Assembly: GCF_003254395.2 (NCBI RefSeq) | Contig: NC_037642.1 | Span: forward strand, 11,980,736-12,044,735 | DNA length: 64,000 nucleotides | Source: Apis mellifera | Taxonomy: Eukaryota > Arthropoda > Insecta > Hymenoptera > Apidae | Reading direction: 5' to 3' | In this document: piece by piece, positions 1-11,982 of the stretch | Layout of the letters: each line of letters starts with the position of its first letter | How positions within the stretch are numbered: the stretch's first letter is position 1 | Made by a program: the position numbers and the translations under genes | The notes under the pieces: model-generated | What the model saw: the letters and a program-made list of their open reading frames with translations, nothing else | The model's database searches: none | Told to the model about the DNA's origin: nothing

Positions 1-1400
1 GAACAACCAACTACTTTATCACCAGCCATATTTGAATCATAACAAATATTTTTCTACAATAATATATTAGGTTATCAAAGTTATACGTATTCAGAAATAT
101 GTATATACATATACATTATTTGATCTTATTATACATATTAATATTATATTTTTAATACTTGTAATTACTCGTACTTTACACGTAAGCAAAAGCAACGTCA
201 AGTAACACTATTTTATTATTTGTTCTAACAAAATTTGTAAATGTAAGAATAGCAAACTAGCTATAGTTTTGGCTATCTTCAATATTTAGAAGTATAATCA
301 AATGATATATGTACATATATATATTATATCAACATAAATATATAAATTTATTAATTTATTAATATAAAAATTATATTTTATTTAATCTTTATTATTTATT
401 TCATATATAACATTTAAAAAAATTTTTTTTTTAATTTTTTTTTATTTTCGTAAAAAACTTTTCGTTTTTTATTTATTTATTATTATTTTTATATTATTAT
501 TATATTATTATTATATATTATATTATTATTATTTTTTTATTTATTATTATTATAATAAATTACTTTATATACTCTAAATTAAAATTTATGAAATTATTAA
601 TATATAAAAAAATAAAATTATTTTAGAAATGTTAGAAATTATTTTATTAATATTAATATATTTTCTTATTAATAACTATAAATTATTTAAGATTATATAT
701 AACTATTAAAAGATGTGATTCAAATGATCTTTATAATAATTTTTATAACATAAATGAATTTTGAAAACATATATATATATTTATAAAAATTTAGTTCATA
801 TATACATAAAAATTATTTAAATAAATATTTTAAATGTAATTGATATTATAATAAATATATGCAACCGATATAAAAATTTTATATTATATATAATTCAAAT
901 ATATAATATATAATTCAAAAGAATATTAATTGTGAATATTTTCTAAAATCAAAAAATAAAATTATATATTATATATTATATATTAAATTATATATTATAA
1001 AATATAACTCATAAATTCATCTTTATTAATATTTATCTTATTTAATAATATATAATTTAATTATATACTTGTTTAATAATAAAAAATATTCTATAAATAA
1101 TGATTTTATGTATTTTATGTATTTTGAACATTATGTAATAAAATTTATTTGAGCATATTATTTCAAAAGATTGTAAATAACAAATAATTCTTTTTTTATT
1201 CCAATTTTGATTATTATTTAATGTTTTTTTTATTATCTTTATTATATTTATTGTAGATATTGTTTTCTTTATTTATGTTAATTTGTATAAAAATAAATTT
1301 TATATTTCACTTTATATTTTTAATAGTTTTATAACAATATATATATTTTTCAAAGTTTATAGTATTCAATAAATTTTTATTTAACCATATTCTAATCAAC
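1..1400. other. AT-rich gene-free DNA
   Basis: No reading frame with coding character was seen on either strand. The stretch is almost pure A/T, with poly-T runs near 420-450 and TTA/TAT-rich runs near 480-560. The first 300 bases are slightly more complex but show no recognisable exon or RNA. Confidence 0.6.
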
Positions 1401-1439
1401 ATTAAATTCACAAATCATAAGTAATTGACAACTTAAAGG

Positions 1440-2163
1440 TTTATTCGTGATTGGTGAAATATTTTCATTGGTTGAATACTCGACTTTTGTCATGTGATCA
1501 TTTCCTATTTATGTTAATATCAGTGATACTGTCTCGAAATCTTGTGGCAAAACAATAACAAACTGTGTTTTACGATTGGATCGTATGAATTTTCGGTCCA
1601 TAACTAAAAAAAATAGTGTAAAAATAAATAACAATATATATTTTTTGTTTGTAATATCTTTTGTCAAAGCTGGAAAAAAGTTAAATTTACAAGACATCAA
1701 ATTCAGAAAATATTTTGAGCCAATGTTGTTGGCTAAGAAAAATATTTGCTGACGAAAGTCATGGTCGTTTCATTTGAGGGCGGTGAATGTACTATGTAAT
1801 CGTATGATTGAAGATTGTTATTAATTTGCAATATCACAAAGTATGAAAACGGATGAATCCTTATAGGATTTTATTAATTACCTGAACTATCAGTTTTGAA
1901 TCCGTAAACATATACGGATTCTAATTTATTTTTGTCCTTTCTGGATTTATGCAAATTGAATTTAATTATCAAGTATATTTTATTGTAGAAAAATTTAGAT
2001 TTTAAAAGTTACTTTAAATTACTATAAAGAATAGAATATCTGAAAAAAAAGAAATTGGTAAGTTTTTTATATTAAATATTAAATAATCTAAATTGTACTT
2101 TTTTGAAGTAAATCTTATTTATAGAATTTATTTTTTAATTTAATTAATTCAAGATTTATATTA
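1440..2163 (+). promoter_or_regulatory. Presumed promoter and 5' leader of REPTOR
   Basis: The composition becomes less AT-rich here than on either side. Two inverted CCAAT boxes (ATTGG at 1450-1454 and 1467-1471) lie just before TCATGTGA at 1490-1497, the core of an MITF/TFE-type M-box. Possible acceptors near 2122 and 2153 suggest that the ATG exon is preceded by a 5' UTR intron. The transcription start is not determined. The role is inferred from position and motifs only. Confidence 0.4.
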
Positions 2164-5011
2164 ATGGGAGAATCTGGATACATTGAATTATTTTCAAAAA
2201 TCAAAGCTAGTCCAATGGATGGAATAATAAAGCAAGAACCAAATCAAGAAATGGGTCCATCTTCAGCATCAGTACCAATACCAGGAGGACATAGAAGTAC
2301 CAGAGGTGTATATGAACAATTTTCACCATCTCCATTGACATCAATGTGGCCCAATAGATCAGATCATACAGAATTTAAAGTAGATTCTGATCAGTTAGAT
2401 GATTTTTTTAAAACAGAGAAATGGGAAGATGATGATATATTACAAGTAGATAAAGCAGATCTTATTCAAGGACCTACACTTGCTGAATTAAATGCAAATG
2501 ATGATACACTTCTTGGTGATTTAAATTTTGATGATTTACTTTTGCCAGAAGAAAGGATTCAACCTTTTAAAATGGATGTTAATGTAGTTCAATCAGTTGC
2601 CCCATTATTTAATGATAACAATGTTGGATTTGCTCCAAGTAGTTTTCCACAGTCTGGTTCAACATACCGTAATATTCCAACATATATAAATACACATGGA
2701 TTTAATTTGAATATAAATATCAATGTTGCAGATAATTTAGAAACAATTAGTCCTAATACTTTTCCAAGTCCAGGAACCAGTAACATTGCAGGTTTATATA
2801 TAATTTTTTATTTTCATATTTCTATATTTGATGATTAATATTAACTTTTTATTTATTGACTTAAACATAATATATAATGAAAAAATTAAATAATTTTTTC
2901 TTTCTAATTTTTCTTCTCTTGAGAATAATTAAACTTTATTTGAAATAAAATTAAAACATCTTCAGTATTTATAATATATTTAATAATATATTTTAATATT
3001 TTAAATATTTGAAATATTTAATATTTAAATCATATTTTGAAGCTATTAATAATAAAAAAATTATTTATTAAAAATAGATATGTGTGTGTACATTTCAAAA
3101 AATTTATATATTCTTTTTTTATACGCTAATATTTGTATTTTAAAATAAGAAGAATATTTTTAAGAAATTTTTAAGAATTTTTAAGAATTAATTTAAAAAA
3201 AAATATTTTTAAATTAATTTTAAATAATTGTTTTAAAGGTAGTTCAACTGCAAGTTCTTCAACATCTCCACATCCAATTAATAAACCTAATGGACAATCT
3301 GCTCTTCATGAATTATTAATGAGACGATGTGAAAATACTTCTTTTGATAATACTTTGCATGGCCAAATGGATATTGGATGCACAAATAATAAGTCTAAAG
3401 TTTCTAGACTATCTATGTCTGCACCAACCAGAACAATGGGATTAGACCAAATTTGGGCTCGTAGAGAGCCACGTCCACATTTATTAAGTACTGGAAGTCT
3501 TGGTGTTGTTGAAGCAGGTTCAACAAGTAGTATAAGTACTGGAGGCGCGCTTAGTCCGGATCCATTGTATCATATTGATCATCTCAGTCATGATGAAGGT
3601 TATGAAGATAGTGATGATGATAGTGATCATTATGATGATTACAGCAGCGATAACGGTAATTTAAAGTTTATATATAAGTTTATAAATAAATTATTAAATA
3701 ATTTTTTAATATTCTCTTTCTTTTAAAAATTCTTAATTTTATATATCTTCATATCAACAATAATGTATAAAATACAATAAAATATTTTTGTATAGATACA
3801 GGTGGAAGTGATGGTGAAGATCAACACAATGGAAGTAGAGGAGGAGGTGGAAGTCTGGATTCAAATCGAGATAGTAAACATAATAAAAAAGAACGATATT
3901 TTTGGCAATATAATGTTCAAGCAAAAGGACCAAAAGGACAAAGATTAGTTGCAAGAACTCGTCTTGAAGATCCACATATTTTAAATGAAGCCACAGATCC
4001 CGTTTTTAGTCCTCATTGTGCACTTCGTGGAATTAAACATAGTGGAAAAGCTCGAAAAGGAGACGGAAATGATCTTACTCCAAATCCACGAAAATTATAT
4101 AGTATAGGTCGTGAATTGGATAAATTATCTCGTATTATTAATGATATGACGCCAGTTTCCGAGTTACCATTTACAGCAAGGCCAAAAACACGCAAAGAAA
4201 AGAATAAACTTGCTTCAAGAGCATGTCGTTTAAAGAAAAAAGCTCAACATGAAGCAAATAAAATAAAATTACACGGCTTAGAACAAGAACACAGTTGAGT
4301 ATTTATGATTATATTCATATAAATATATTTTTATATTTATATGCGATTATAATGCAATTAATTAAAATTCAAATTTCCTTAAAATTAAAAAAAATAAAAA
4401 AAAGATTTTTATTGTATGTGTACATATATACATGTTAAACAATTTTTTTTTAGTAAATTTCTTATGAATAAAAAAGCTAATTTAGATAAATAATTATTTT
4501 TTAGGACGATTAATTCAAGGTATATCTCAGGCTAAACAAACACTTGCAGCAAAATTAACAGAACCTAATCCTGAAAATCAAGAAGAGCTAACACGTCAAA
4601 TGGAGAAATATTGTAAATTGGCTACCAGTTAGTATTTTTCTAAATTTTTATATAAAAATTTAATATCTTTCTTGCATGATTTTAACTAATATGTAATATT
4701 TAATTAATATAAAAAAATATTTAATTTTTATTTTATCAATATATATTCATTTACTAATATTAAATTTCATAAAATTTTCATAAATTTTTAATTGTTTTAT
4801 TTTATATTAATGTTATAAAATAATTATATAGAATAATTATTTCTTTAATTATTTTTAAATTTGATCAATATTGAATAAAATATATTATTTTTCTAATTTT
4901 TATTTCATTGTTACAGAAATACGGATAGCAAATCATTCAACTGAGTTTGTTAATAAAGTATTGGATAAAGTACGTGCTGGTGTTCCTGATGGTGGCATTG
5001 ATGACTTCTAA
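2164..5011 (+). CDS. REPTOR: REPTOR/CREBRF-type bZIP transcription factor
   Basis: Five coding exons: 2164-2791, 3239-3655, 3796-4293, 4505-4627, 4917-5011 (586 residues). All introns are GT-AG with matching phase; acceptor 3801 would be an alternative for exon 3. The start ATG has an in-frame stop a few codons upstream. The N-terminal half is acidic (DDFF, DDLLLPEE) and typical of activation regions. Exon 2 holds a serine-rich segment and an acidic run (EDSDDDSDHYDDY). The bZIP basic region NKLASRACRLKKK is at about residues 485-497, followed by a short zipper and the conserved C-terminal TEFVNKVLDKV block. This basic region and tail are those of vertebrate CREBRF and Drosophila REPTOR, a nuclear factor that in flies carries out the transcriptional response to TORC1 inhibition. 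The family call is secure; the physiological role in this species is inferred. Confidence 0.95.
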
Positions 5012-6142
5012 TACACAATAATTATTTGCTAAAAATGTTCATATGAGCGCATAAAAATGCGAGGTGGAAACGATGTGTATAAAACATTAAATTCATCGTA
5101 AATCTTGAATTGAATGCTTCACATGGAAATTGAAAATCAAAAATAGAAAGTAAGAAAATATTAATAATTTGATTTTAAATATGTTTTTATCATTTAAAGT
5201 CAATGAATACATAATTATTATCAGTATCCTAATTGCAAATAATTTTAATATAGATTATATTTGTATTTTGTGTAATAGAATGTTATTTTATGATGCTATT
5301 TACTAAGAATTTTTGATTATGTGTTTCTTTTATATAAAGTTATATACATTGCATATTAGTAGTTTTTGATTTTATCTGTGATAATTCTTTTAAATAATTA
5401 TCAAAGAATTTTTGATAGAATGTATGTATTTCATATTAAAGAAGTACATAAGTTTTCAATTTTTTAGGATGTTGGTTGAATTGGAATATTTTGAAATGTA
5501 CCATCGATTCTCTCTCGCCAAGGCGCTGCATTCCTATTTCCTATTTCTGCTTTTTTTTCTTTCATTATCTGTATATATTTTTGCATATGTTTTGTATGTA
5601 TGTATGTATGCGTATGTTTGTGTATATGCACATGAAGTAAAAAATAATATATACCGCAGTATTATTTCATATAATAATATATATATTTCATATATTAAAA
5701 TATAATTAAGAAAACAACAATAATATTGTAAAATATAAAATATAAGAAAAAAATCTATTTGAGGTAATTAGTAATTTAAAATTTTATTTTATAGTAGGTT
5801 TTTTTTAACATTAAATTTAGCATTATAATAGAAAAAATATTCACTAATTTGAAATTGATTTAAAATTAAATTAATATAATAATTTAAAATTTTAATTGAA
5901 AATCTTTATATAATTAAATAATTTTTCTTTTGTGATACTAATATATTTTAATGATAAATCTAAAAAATTATAATATTGAATTTTAAATTATATATTTAAT
6001 TTATAAATATAATATATATCTATTTCTATATACATTTGTTATATAAATATAACTTTTTAAATTTTAAGCATTGTTGAAAATAAATTGAATCATTAATTTT
6101 GATAAATTTTATGATATATAATTTTCTATTTTATTTTTAGAT

Positions 6143-6472
6143 TTTGGATTTAATATCATATAAGTAGAGTTTTGTTTCTTGATTTACAACAATAATCAGA
6201 ACAAAATTTAAAAAATTTTTGCAATATTTTAATGTGAAATAATATTGCGAATTTGAGTAAATTTTCTTTTTTAATACATGTGCACATACTTGTCATTTTG
6301 TATATAAAATCTTATTATAATACATGTGATTTATTATGATCATAAAATAAGTGATAACAAATGAAAAAAATATACTATAAATTTTATTAGTAAACGAAGT
6401 AACAGTTTGGATTTAATATCATATAAGTAGAGTTTTGTTTCTTGATATACAACAATAATCAGAACAAAATTT
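6143..6472. repeat. Two direct copies of a 67-bp block
   Basis: Positions 6143-6209 and 6406-6472 are near-identical, differing mainly at GATTTAC versus GATATAC, and lie 263 bp apart. The unit runs from TTTGGATTTAATATC to ATAATCAGAACAAAATTT. The sequence between the copies is not duplicated. It lies downstream of REPTOR, possibly within its 3' UTR. Confidence 0.9.
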
Positions 6473-8063
6473 TTAACTTATATTATATTAGAGGCTATTG
6501 TACTGATAAATCAAAAATATTTTTCCAAAATTTTTCAAAAATTATAAATTTTATTTTATATTATCTATATAGTAGTATATCGAATCATCACAATAAGCAA
6601 ATTTCAAAACTTTAAATGCATGTAATATTATTTTTATTTAACGTCATTTTTAAATTTTTTTATCTGACAATATTCTCTTTATCTTTTATTCCAAATATTT
6701 TTTGTTTATTCTTTCTGCAATATAATGAATTTATTTTTTTAATCAATACATTCTGCCTCTATTATAATGAACAATATAAAATATGGAAATAAAAAGATTA
6801 ATCGAGAATACTAATTTTTAAACAATTATATAGATTTGTAAATATTTTTTAAATTTTTACTAACAAATTTATATTTTTTTTCTGGGTATCATTTTACATT
6901 TGCTATAAATATTTTAATTTCATAATATATAAAATATAAAAAAATAGCCTATTTACGTCTAAGAAGCTTCCACAATATCTTATATATATAATATATATCT
7001 GTATGTATAATATATTACTTAACATAATTTTGTTTTGTAGTTTTTGTAGTTTTCAAATACATGTGAATATTATACATAGTATAATAATAGTGAATATTAT
7101 ATAGTATATATTTTACAAAAATATTGTTATTCTTTGAATATATTATTTTAATGTTTTTATATATTTTTAAATATACAAACAACGAAATCGTTTTGAATAT
7201 ATAACAATAATGAAATAAATTCATATGAATGTATATTTGATTCGACTTTGTTTTTGAATTTATATTACAAATTTATATTACGTTATTAAATTTATTAAAT
7301 TTATATTATGTTAATTATTTTATTTACAGAATGACTTTTTTTATAAGAAATAATTCTTATCAAATATAAAAAATATTTTTTTTATCTTCGATTGTTTATA
7401 AAATATTATGAACATAAAATATTTCCAGATAAATTAATCATATTATATATGCATTAAAGTTGTTAAGTTATGATTTAATATTAATAAATATACATTTTTA
7501 TGATTTTATTTGTTAGTATTTAAAATTAATGTTTATGTTTGAATAATTTTCCAAAGAATTATGTAATTTGTTTTATTTTTTATTAATTTTATTTTGTTTA
7601 TTTATAATTATGATTTATATAAAATATTCTCTGCAATTTATATTGAAATTAATAGAAAATGTTTTCAAAAATATTTCTATGATTTTTATACCAAATTAAA
7701 TAATATTATGTTATAAATATAATATTTACATATTATGTGATTATAATCATTTAAAGTAAATGTCGGAAGAGTAATTAATACGTTTTAAGTGTTATAAGTT
7801 ATATATTATTAAAATTTAATTTATTCTATTAAAAGATATTTTCATTTTTCTTATGTCAAAAAATATATTTAATTTAAAAATTTATAAATATTAAATGAAT
7901 TTATAAATTTAAGATTTATTTTCATTATTTAAAATCAATTTGATCAAGATTCATAAAAGAAAATTCTGAAGTAGAATACTGATTTTTATATGAAACTTTG
8001 CACAATGATAGGATTTGAGATTAGAAATTAAAAAGATTAAAAAATTAACTTTAAAGTTTTTAT

Positions 8064-8098
8064 TACGCTTTAAGCGTAACAAACTTTCTTTAAGCGTA
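8064..8098. repeat. Perfect 15-bp palindrome plus a third half-site
   Basis: TACGCTTTAAGCGTA at 8064-8078 is a perfect inverted repeat around a single central T. A further AAGCGTA at 8092-8098 repeats the right half with a 20-bp offset. Its G/C content stands out from the surrounding A/T DNA. Function unknown. Confidence 0.8.
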
Positions 8099-9908
8099 AA
8101 CAACATTTTTTTTATATATATATATACATATTTTCCTAATTAAATTGTAATTGATGAATGTTCGCTTTTTTCAATAACTTTCTTTTTTCATTACATAAAT
8201 ATAATTAGTTATTTTATTTATAATAGATATATTAATACTTTAAATTTGTATGTAAATATCTTATCAATAATCTATTTTTATTATAAATTATATATAGAAA
8301 AAATAAAAATCGAAATGAAAATATTAATGTTAAATATTTCTTTTGTAAACAATATACCTCAAAATTATATTTAAATAACTTTTTGGTATTTAAATTTATA
8401 AATGTATAAAATCTTATATTGTTAAAATTGTTCTACGATTTTTTTATCATTTTATATTAATGATGACAATATTAAATGGAATATCACAATAAATAATCAT
8501 TTATGTAGGAATGTAGCGATTAAATAAAAGTAGTCACTTTATCGCAAACAAATAGCTAAAAAAAATTCTTTTCATTTGATATGAATTGATACATTAATTA
8601 AATCATTATTCATGCAAAGTTAATATTTGATTACTATTAATTATCATATTTGTTTTAAATCAAATTCTATTAATTAAAAAAAAATTTTTAATTTTTATTT
8701 CATTGTTATAAAAATGTAATTGTATAAATAATATTTTATTTTTGAAACAATTTTAATTTCAATTTCTTTTTAAAAGATTTTAATTTTTACTAGTCTATAT
8801 TCTTCTTTATTATGATGATGATAATAGTTTATATTATTTCTTATATTTACTAAGTTAAAAAAAAATTAAAAAATAAAGCATTTATCTGAAAAATAATAAA
8901 TATGAAATAATAAAAGAATATTTTGATATTAATATATTAATATATATTAATATATTCATATTAAAGATCAATTCTAGAAATCAAAACAAATACAAAATTT
9001 AGCATATAAAAATTTATTTTATATTATTTTTTAAGTTATAAGCAATTGAAACAATTGATATTTAACAATTTGATATTTAATATTAAACAAGAAACTCTAT
9101 CTTCATCGATCTATCTTTTTATTTTATTTCATATAAATTTGTTTATAACTTAATAAATAAATCTCAAGATATTTTTACATATTTTTTGTTTTAATTTCTA
9201 AAATTAAGATTTCTCCAAAGATTCTATAAATATTTATTACTCTTTGACATTTTTTTAAAGTTTTTATATTTTGTACAAAAATATTTTAATAATAAAGTAA
9301 CAATTTATTTGTTTTTATTTTTATTTTTATTTTCATATTTTTTTTATTAAGACTATATAAAAATAATAGAAATTATATGTATTTTATGCAATGAAATATA
9401 TTGTTATGGTAGTTTATAACAATACTTTTTCATTTTTAAAAAATATAATTATTTATAATTTTGAAAATTTATTAAAATTAAATAATTTTTTATTTCAAAA
9501 TAAATCTTCTAATAATTTAAACAGAATTTTAATATTTACAATTTGATAATGAAATCAATGTATATTTGATAAATTTTCAAATTTACTTTTTTAAAAAGAA
9601 AATTTTATTAAAAAAAATTATATTTTTCATTTTCGATTATTTTTTAAATCAAATATTATTATATTAAATCATATATTATATTATATTATATATATTTGCA
9701 TCATATATCTTGTATTTTGCAAGTAAAATCATAAAATGAATGTTGAAAAAAAAATATGTGCCTTAAATAAGCAAATATTCTAATCAAATTATTTTTTTAA
9801 CATATAACATTATTTTTATTTGTAAACAAAAAAAAACTTAAATAACTAATAAAATAATTTTAATTTTTTAGTAATTTTGATCAATAAATATACATAATAA
9901 ATATTTAA

Positions 9909-9932
9909 TATATATATATATATATATATATA
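9909..9932. repeat. TA microsatellite
   Basis: An uninterrupted TA dinucleotide run of about 24 bases in gene-free DNA. Confidence 0.9.
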
Positions 9933-11936
9933 ATGAGTAAAACTATATATTCTTTGATTAAATATCTATATTTCATTTTTTCAATATTCACTAATTTTTT
10001 ACATATAGAATTTTTATTCATATAACACATTTGTAACTATTTAAAAATCTATATAATTGAATTTGTAGTTGAGAGTTTTTAAATTAATATAAATAAATAA
10101 TTATATTTATGTAATTATTTAAGAAATTAGAAATATATAAGGAATGTAAAAAAAATAATTTAAAAAAAATTATTTTCGTTATTCGTTTCGATTTTATTGT
10201 GAGATAAACAAATTTTTTCCTTTTTTTTTTACCAAATACAACGAATGTTAAAAACTAAAATAAGAAATTGGAATTTAGCGCCTAAAAAATGCGACTCTTA
10301 TGAATATATTTAGTTAATTTTATCTACCTCAATATAAATCATTGTATTTAAATATAATATTTGAAACGATATATTTATTTTGTTATGATATATAATATAT
10401 TATATTATATATAGTATAAATCAAACAATTAAAACAAATAATGTTTTCTTTCAATAAAATATAAAATGAAAAAAAAGAAATATATAATTGATAGTTTTTT
10501 TATATTATTCATTTGTATAGTATCGTTGTTCATGTATAATATTAAAATATAATTAAATATTTTTTATAGAAAAATCAAATTTAATAATTGTTTTATTCTA
10601 AATATTGTAAATAAAAGAATTTATAAAAATTGAATTTAAATAAATATTTAATATTTATAATGATCTGTTTTATTTAAAATATAAGCTATTCATTTATTAA
10701 GTAAATAAAGATATTATTTTATTTTAATTATACTAATAATTATAGTATACTATTTTATATTATAAACATTTTCTAGAAATTTATTTTTTATTCATTATTC
10801 ATTAAAATTATTGTTATAAGAAACAATTTTTTTATTTTAAAGATAGTTTTTATTTATTTATATTAAATAAGTGTTTTTAAATGTAATTATTTTCATTCTA
10901 TAGTAGAATAATCTGCATTTGTAATTCCCATTTGAAATATTCTTTTTTTTTTATTCGTTTTTTTATTATCGATTATTTTTAATTTAAATAATAATATCTT
11001 TTTAACACATTGTTAATAACAGAATTATTATATACAGAAAATTTAAATTTCCACGTGTAATAAAAATTTTATATTAATTTTATATTTTTAAAAGAAATAG
11101 TAAGATAAATAAATTTGGAAAAAAATATTATTATAAATTTAATAATACTATTTAAAATATATAAAATAAAAAAAACTATAATATATAATATATAAAAATA
11201 AAAAAAACTGAATTTAAAATTATTTAATCGAAAAGTTGCATAAGTTCATCATCGTTATTCTTAAATTTTGATAAAAAATTTTTTTTAAATTATTTTTCTT
11301 AGGATGCTACTTCATTTTTTTCATTACATTTAATACAATTAAATAAAATTTTAATAAGAAAACTTCTAATAGATTTAAATTTGAATAAAATAACATTTTG
11401 ACATTTTTTTTTATTCATGATATTTCATATGAATTGTATCTAAATTCCATCCTTTTCCATTACATGATTTTTCTCACACATTCAAATCTATATCCACAAA
11501 ATATCTTTTTCGAATTAAACTTTCTTTCTGTATAACATCATGTTTTTCCTTGTATTATATTATTTTATTTTGCTAGCAAATTTATAATCAATCAAATAAT
11601 CATATATATCTTATTTTTACTTTTTTATAGTTATTTTCTTTTCTCACATCTCTCTTTTTTTATATATTTTATATTCTTTACTTCTCTTATTATTATTAAT
11701 ATTAATATTATATTAATTTATATTATATAATATATATAATATTAATATTTATATTTTTTACATAATAATCATAGAAATTGAAGTGCTACTATTAAACTTT
11801 CTTTTGTTATGTTAAAAAGTTAAATTTGAATAGGATAAATAAATAATTTTTTGTAATTAAAAAATAAAGTGATATTACAAACCTTTAAAAAATGAGAAAA
11901 TTTTAATAGTTCAAAATTTGTATAAGCATATAATAG

Positions 11937-11942
11937 TTTATT
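11937..11942 (-). terminator. Candidate SPT2 poly(A) signal
   Basis: The plus strand reads TTTATT, which is AATAAA on the minus strand, about 40 bases beyond the SPT2 stop codon. The spacing fits a short 3' UTR. In such A/T-rich DNA the motif is common, so this is only a candidate. Confidence 0.45.
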
Positions 11943-11982
11943 AAATAGAATATAATAAAAATTTATAAACAATTATTTATAA

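Larger units (their letters stand above)
5012..11936. other. REPTOR 3' UTR and gene-free AT-rich DNA
   Basis: The start of this stretch is presumably the REPTOR 3' UTR, but many A/T-rich motifs make the poly(A) site ambiguous. The rest contains no credible coding exon on either strand; the open frames present (for example 5412-5705 and 7015-7224) are low-complexity A/T translations. The notable content is a duplicated 67-bp block, a palindrome near 8.07 kb and a TA microsatellite near 9.92 kb, listed separately. Confidence 0.6.

Noticed and set aside
1509..1700. Minus-strand 63-codon open frame with one hydrophobic segment upstream of REPTOR
   Set aside because: It lies in the presumed REPTOR promoter, overlaps no splice signals, and its protein resembles no family I know. 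Length is within chance expectation; conservation would be needed to revive it.
5412..5705. Plus-strand 97-codon frame downstream of REPTOR
   Set aside because: A/T-driven hydrophobic and tyrosine-rich translation that runs through a GTAT repeat; most likely REPTOR 3' UTR.
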